NCBI GenBank assembly: GCA_001804735.1
Contig: MHBC01000009.1
Coordinates: 1 to 36,078, forward strand
Direction of reading: 5' to 3'
Origin: Legionellales bacterium RIFCSPHIGHO2_12_FULL_37_14
Lineage (GTDB): Bacteria; Pseudomonadota; Gammaproteobacteria; Legionellales; Legionellaceae
DNA: 36,078 nucleotides
The position numbers and the translations under genes were made by a program. Below, piece by piece: positions 34,224 to 36,078 of this stretch (positions within the stretch are counted from its first letter, which is position 1; each line of letters starts with the position of its first letter). Below the pieces are notes generated by a model, which was given only the letters and a program-made list of their open reading frames with translations, was not told the DNA's origin and ran no database searches.

Positions 34224-35584
34224 AAAAACTACTTACTTTACTTATTTATTTCTTATTTCCCCTGGAAATTGCTTTGGCAAATCCTATGCCATCAATAGCT
34301 CCTGTCTTAGAAAAGGCCATGCCAGCAATTGTTAATGTACAGGTACAGGGCATATTACCAGGTAATGTACCTACTTCTGATGAACAAGAAGAAAATAACC
34401 ATAATCAGCCGAGCCCTATGCCATTAATGCCTAGTCCACCACGTAAATTCCAAAGTATTGGTTCTGGGGTAATTATTAATCCTAAAGAAGGCATAATTGT
34501 CACAAATGATCATGTTATTCGCCATGCTAATCTAATTACCATCACGCTAAATGATGGTCGCAGGTTGCAGGCAAAACTCCTAGGTGCTGATAGCGAAACA
34601 GATATTGCTGTCCTAAAAATCGCTGCCACAAACTTAAAGTCACTGCCTATAGGAGACTCTGACAAACTTGCGGTCGGAGATTTTGTAGTTGCTATTGGTA
34701 ACCCATTTGGGTTAAACAGCTTTGGGAATAGCCAGTCTGCAACCTTTGGCATAATAAGCGCTTTGCAACGCAGTGATTTAAATATCGAAGGGGTAGAAAA
34801 TTTTATTCAAACAGATGCGGCGATTAACCCGGGAAACTCGGGCGGGGCTTTAATTAATACGCAAGGAGAGTTAATAGGAGTAAATACCGCTATTATCTCA
34901 ACTTTTGGGGGTGGAAGCCTTGGAATTGGCTTTGCTATTCCGATTAATATGGTAAAAGATGTAGTGCAGCAAATTTTAAAGTTTGGCTCTATTCATCGCG
35001 GTTTAATGGGAGTTTTTGTCCAACACTTAACTCCAGAGCTTGCCCAGGCTTTAGGCTATAAAGATAATCAACAAGGGGCATTGATTGCTCAAGTAAATGA
35101 AGGTTCGCCCGCTGAAGCTGCAGGACTTAAACCAGGCGATATTATTACTTCCATCAACAATACGAAAATTAACCTTGCAACCCAAGTAAAAACTACCGTA
35201 AGTCTTCTTCGTGCAGGGACTCATGTAACTATTAATGTCTTACGTAATGGTAAATCCTTGGCACTAGATGCAGTTGTAACCGATATAAAACAAAACGAGC
35301 AACAACTTGCAGCGCGAAATCCATTTTTATTTGGTCTAGGTTTTAAAAATTTTGAACAAGACTCGCCGCTACACGGCCATGTAGTTGGAGTGCAAGTTAC
35401 TAGTGCATCAGAAAATAGCGCTGGCTGGCGTGCAGGCTTAAGGCCGGGAGATGTTATTATTTCTGCGAATAAACAAACAGTAGACTCAGTAAAAACATTA
35501 CAAAAACTTGCCATGCAAAATAAAGAGCAGTTATTGATTCAAATATTACGCGGTCCGGGCGCGATGTATTTGATTGTTCAGTAG
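34220..35584 (+). CDS. degQ: DegP/DegQ-type periplasmic serine protease
   Basis: This 454-aa HtrA-family protease and chaperone degrades misfolded envelope proteins. A signal peptide (MKKLLTLLIYFLFPLEIALA, cleavage after ALA) precedes the trypsin-like domain. The catalytic triad is H (TNDHVI), D (ETDIAVLKI) and S (NPGNSGGAL). Two PDZ domains follow (about 255-345 and 375-450). The loop after the signal is short and Pro-rich (NNHNQPSPMPLMPSPP). Sequence alone does not decide between DegP and DegQ. The gene ends an operon, and the terminator lies 6 bases after its stop. Confidence 0.9.
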   Translation: MKKLLTLLIYFLFPLEIALANPMPSIAPVLEKAMPAIVNVQVQGILPGNVPTSDEQEENNHNQPSPMPLMPSPPRKFQSIGSGVIINPKEGIIVTNDHVIRHANLITITLNDGRRLQAKLLGADSETDIAVLKIAATNLKSLPIGDSDKLAVGDFVVAIGNPFGLNSFGNSQSATFGIISALQRSDLNIEGVENFIQTDAAINPGNSGGALINTQGELIGVNTAIISTFGGGSLGIGFAIPINMVKDVVQQILKFGSIHRGLMGVFVQHLTPELAQALGYKDNQQGALIAQVNEGSPAEAAGLKPGDIITSINNTKINLATQVKTTVSLLRAGTHVTINVLRNGKSLALDAVVTDIKQNEQQLAARNPFLFGLGFKNFEQDSPLHGHVVGVQVTSASENSAGWRAGLRPGDVIISANKQTVDSVKTLQKLAMQNKEQLLIQILRGPGAMYLIVQ

Positions 35585-35590
35585 CCTATT

Positions 35591-35622
35591 GAGGTCTCCC
35601 TTGGGTAGACCTCTTTAATTTT
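35591..35622 (+). terminator. Rho-independent terminator after degQ
   Basis: GAGGTCT (35591-35597) pairs with AGACCTC (35607-35613). Inner CCC/GGG pairs (35598-35600 with 35603-35605) lie around a TT centre, followed by TTTAATTTT. This is a good stem plus T-rich tail. Confidence 0.85.
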
Positions 35623-35662
35623 GTGCTATAATTTATACATGTTGATATAAATTATTAAATAG

Positions 35663-36078
35663 AGACGGTTATTTCAAGCAGTTTTAGGCTATCCATTATT
35701 AATTATTTTAACTAAAGATAAAGTTATAGAAGAGCTAAGAAGTTTTGTGCGCCAGCATTTTGGGCAAGCAATTATCCCTCTTAATGCTGAAAAGCTAGAG
35801 GCTATTTGGAAGAAAAGGATATTAGCAGAAGAATTATCGGCAGAAGAAATTAATACAATTAAGGCCATTGATATTCCTAAAGCTAAACAAGAAGAATTTA
35901 TTAAATATATAAATACAAAATATAGCTCACAGTTCGAAGAAGAACCCAGATTTATCAAGTTAGTAAAGACAAGTTTTGCAACTGGCGCTAAAGACGCCCA
36001 TCTTTTTACCTTTGGATATTGTTACCCCCAAGGACCATTTGTCGAGCTGAAAAAAACCGCGGAGTCAGCAGCAGGTGC
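35663..36078 (+). CDS. Partial unknown ORF at the right edge, no normal start codon
   Basis: An open frame runs from 35663 (after a TAG at 35660) to the window end, about 138 codons. It encodes a charged, mixed protein (LRSFVRQHFGQAIIPLN, AEELSAEEINTIKAIDI, LFTFGYCYPQGPFVELKK). No ATG exists in this frame and the first usable codon is a GTG at 35747. Codon use looks coding, so the 5' end may be frameshifted, use a rare start, or be a decayed gene. No family is recognised. It lies just after the degQ terminator and is cut by the window end. Confidence 0.5.

Noticed and set aside
1-36078. CRISPR array, prophage or secretion-system cluster
   Set aside because: No regularly spaced repeats, phage structural genes or secretion genes were seen.

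Overview
The window is AT-rich bacterial chromosome and reads as a gammaproteobacterium of the order Legionellales (Legionella/Coxiella/Berkiella/Rickettsiella-like). The grounds are the gene families present (fis, ihfB, lolB beside tRNA-Gln and prs, UmuDC, Pht-like MFS pumps), a tmRNA tag ending AIAA as in Legionella, and several effector-like proteins without recognisable families. The genus cannot be fixed from the sequence alone.

Region 1 (1-8.6 kb) is accessory and mobile. It opens with the 3' ends of two different group II introns (domains V-VI). An AAA-type ATPase with an operator-like palindrome at its promoter follows, then a very large protein (1164 aa) whose C-terminal half is about 14 tandem ~35-residue helical repeats. 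A complete IS (IS701/IS4-like, 17-bp perfect inverted repeats, probable 5-bp target duplication) has cut a small ORF. Next come an ANT(3'')-like nucleotidyltransferase and a caspase-like (clan CD) cysteine peptidase candidate.

Region 2 (8.6-15.4 kb) is core: tmRNA, rpiA, ihfB, an MFS transporter followed by a YdgA/DUF945 protein, fis, prs, tRNA-Gln and lolB. Palindromes based on GTTGGGCC lie after fis/prs and upstream of lolB; the second carries the GTAG head typical of REP elements.

Region 3 (15.5-21 kb) is again accessory. It holds an unknown coiled-coil protein, a RelB/DinJ-YafQ toxin-antitoxin pair that abuts a 5'-truncated cyclodipeptide synthase, an unusual carbamoyltransferase, a PAS-histidine kinase-receiver hybrid, and a REP-associated tyrosine transposase (RAYT) framed by two inverted 37-bp REPs.

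Region 4 (21.1-35.6 kb) is mostly core or lineage-specific: coaD, plsC with a small membrane protein, a fatty-acid desaturase overlapping a HGSNAT-like acyltransferase, two unknown proteins, umuD-umuC translationally coupled to a site-2-type M50 protease, then a tight run of MFS, miaB, rluD, pgeF (yfiH) and a DegP/DegQ protease ending at a clear terminator. A partial ORF without a normal start codon runs off the right edge.

The most interesting items are the 35-aa repeat protein, the caspase-like protein, the RAYT/REP unit with relatives elsewhere in the window, the decayed cyclodipeptide synthase next to a toxin-antitoxin pair and carbamoyltransferase, and the UmuDC-M50 protease coupling.
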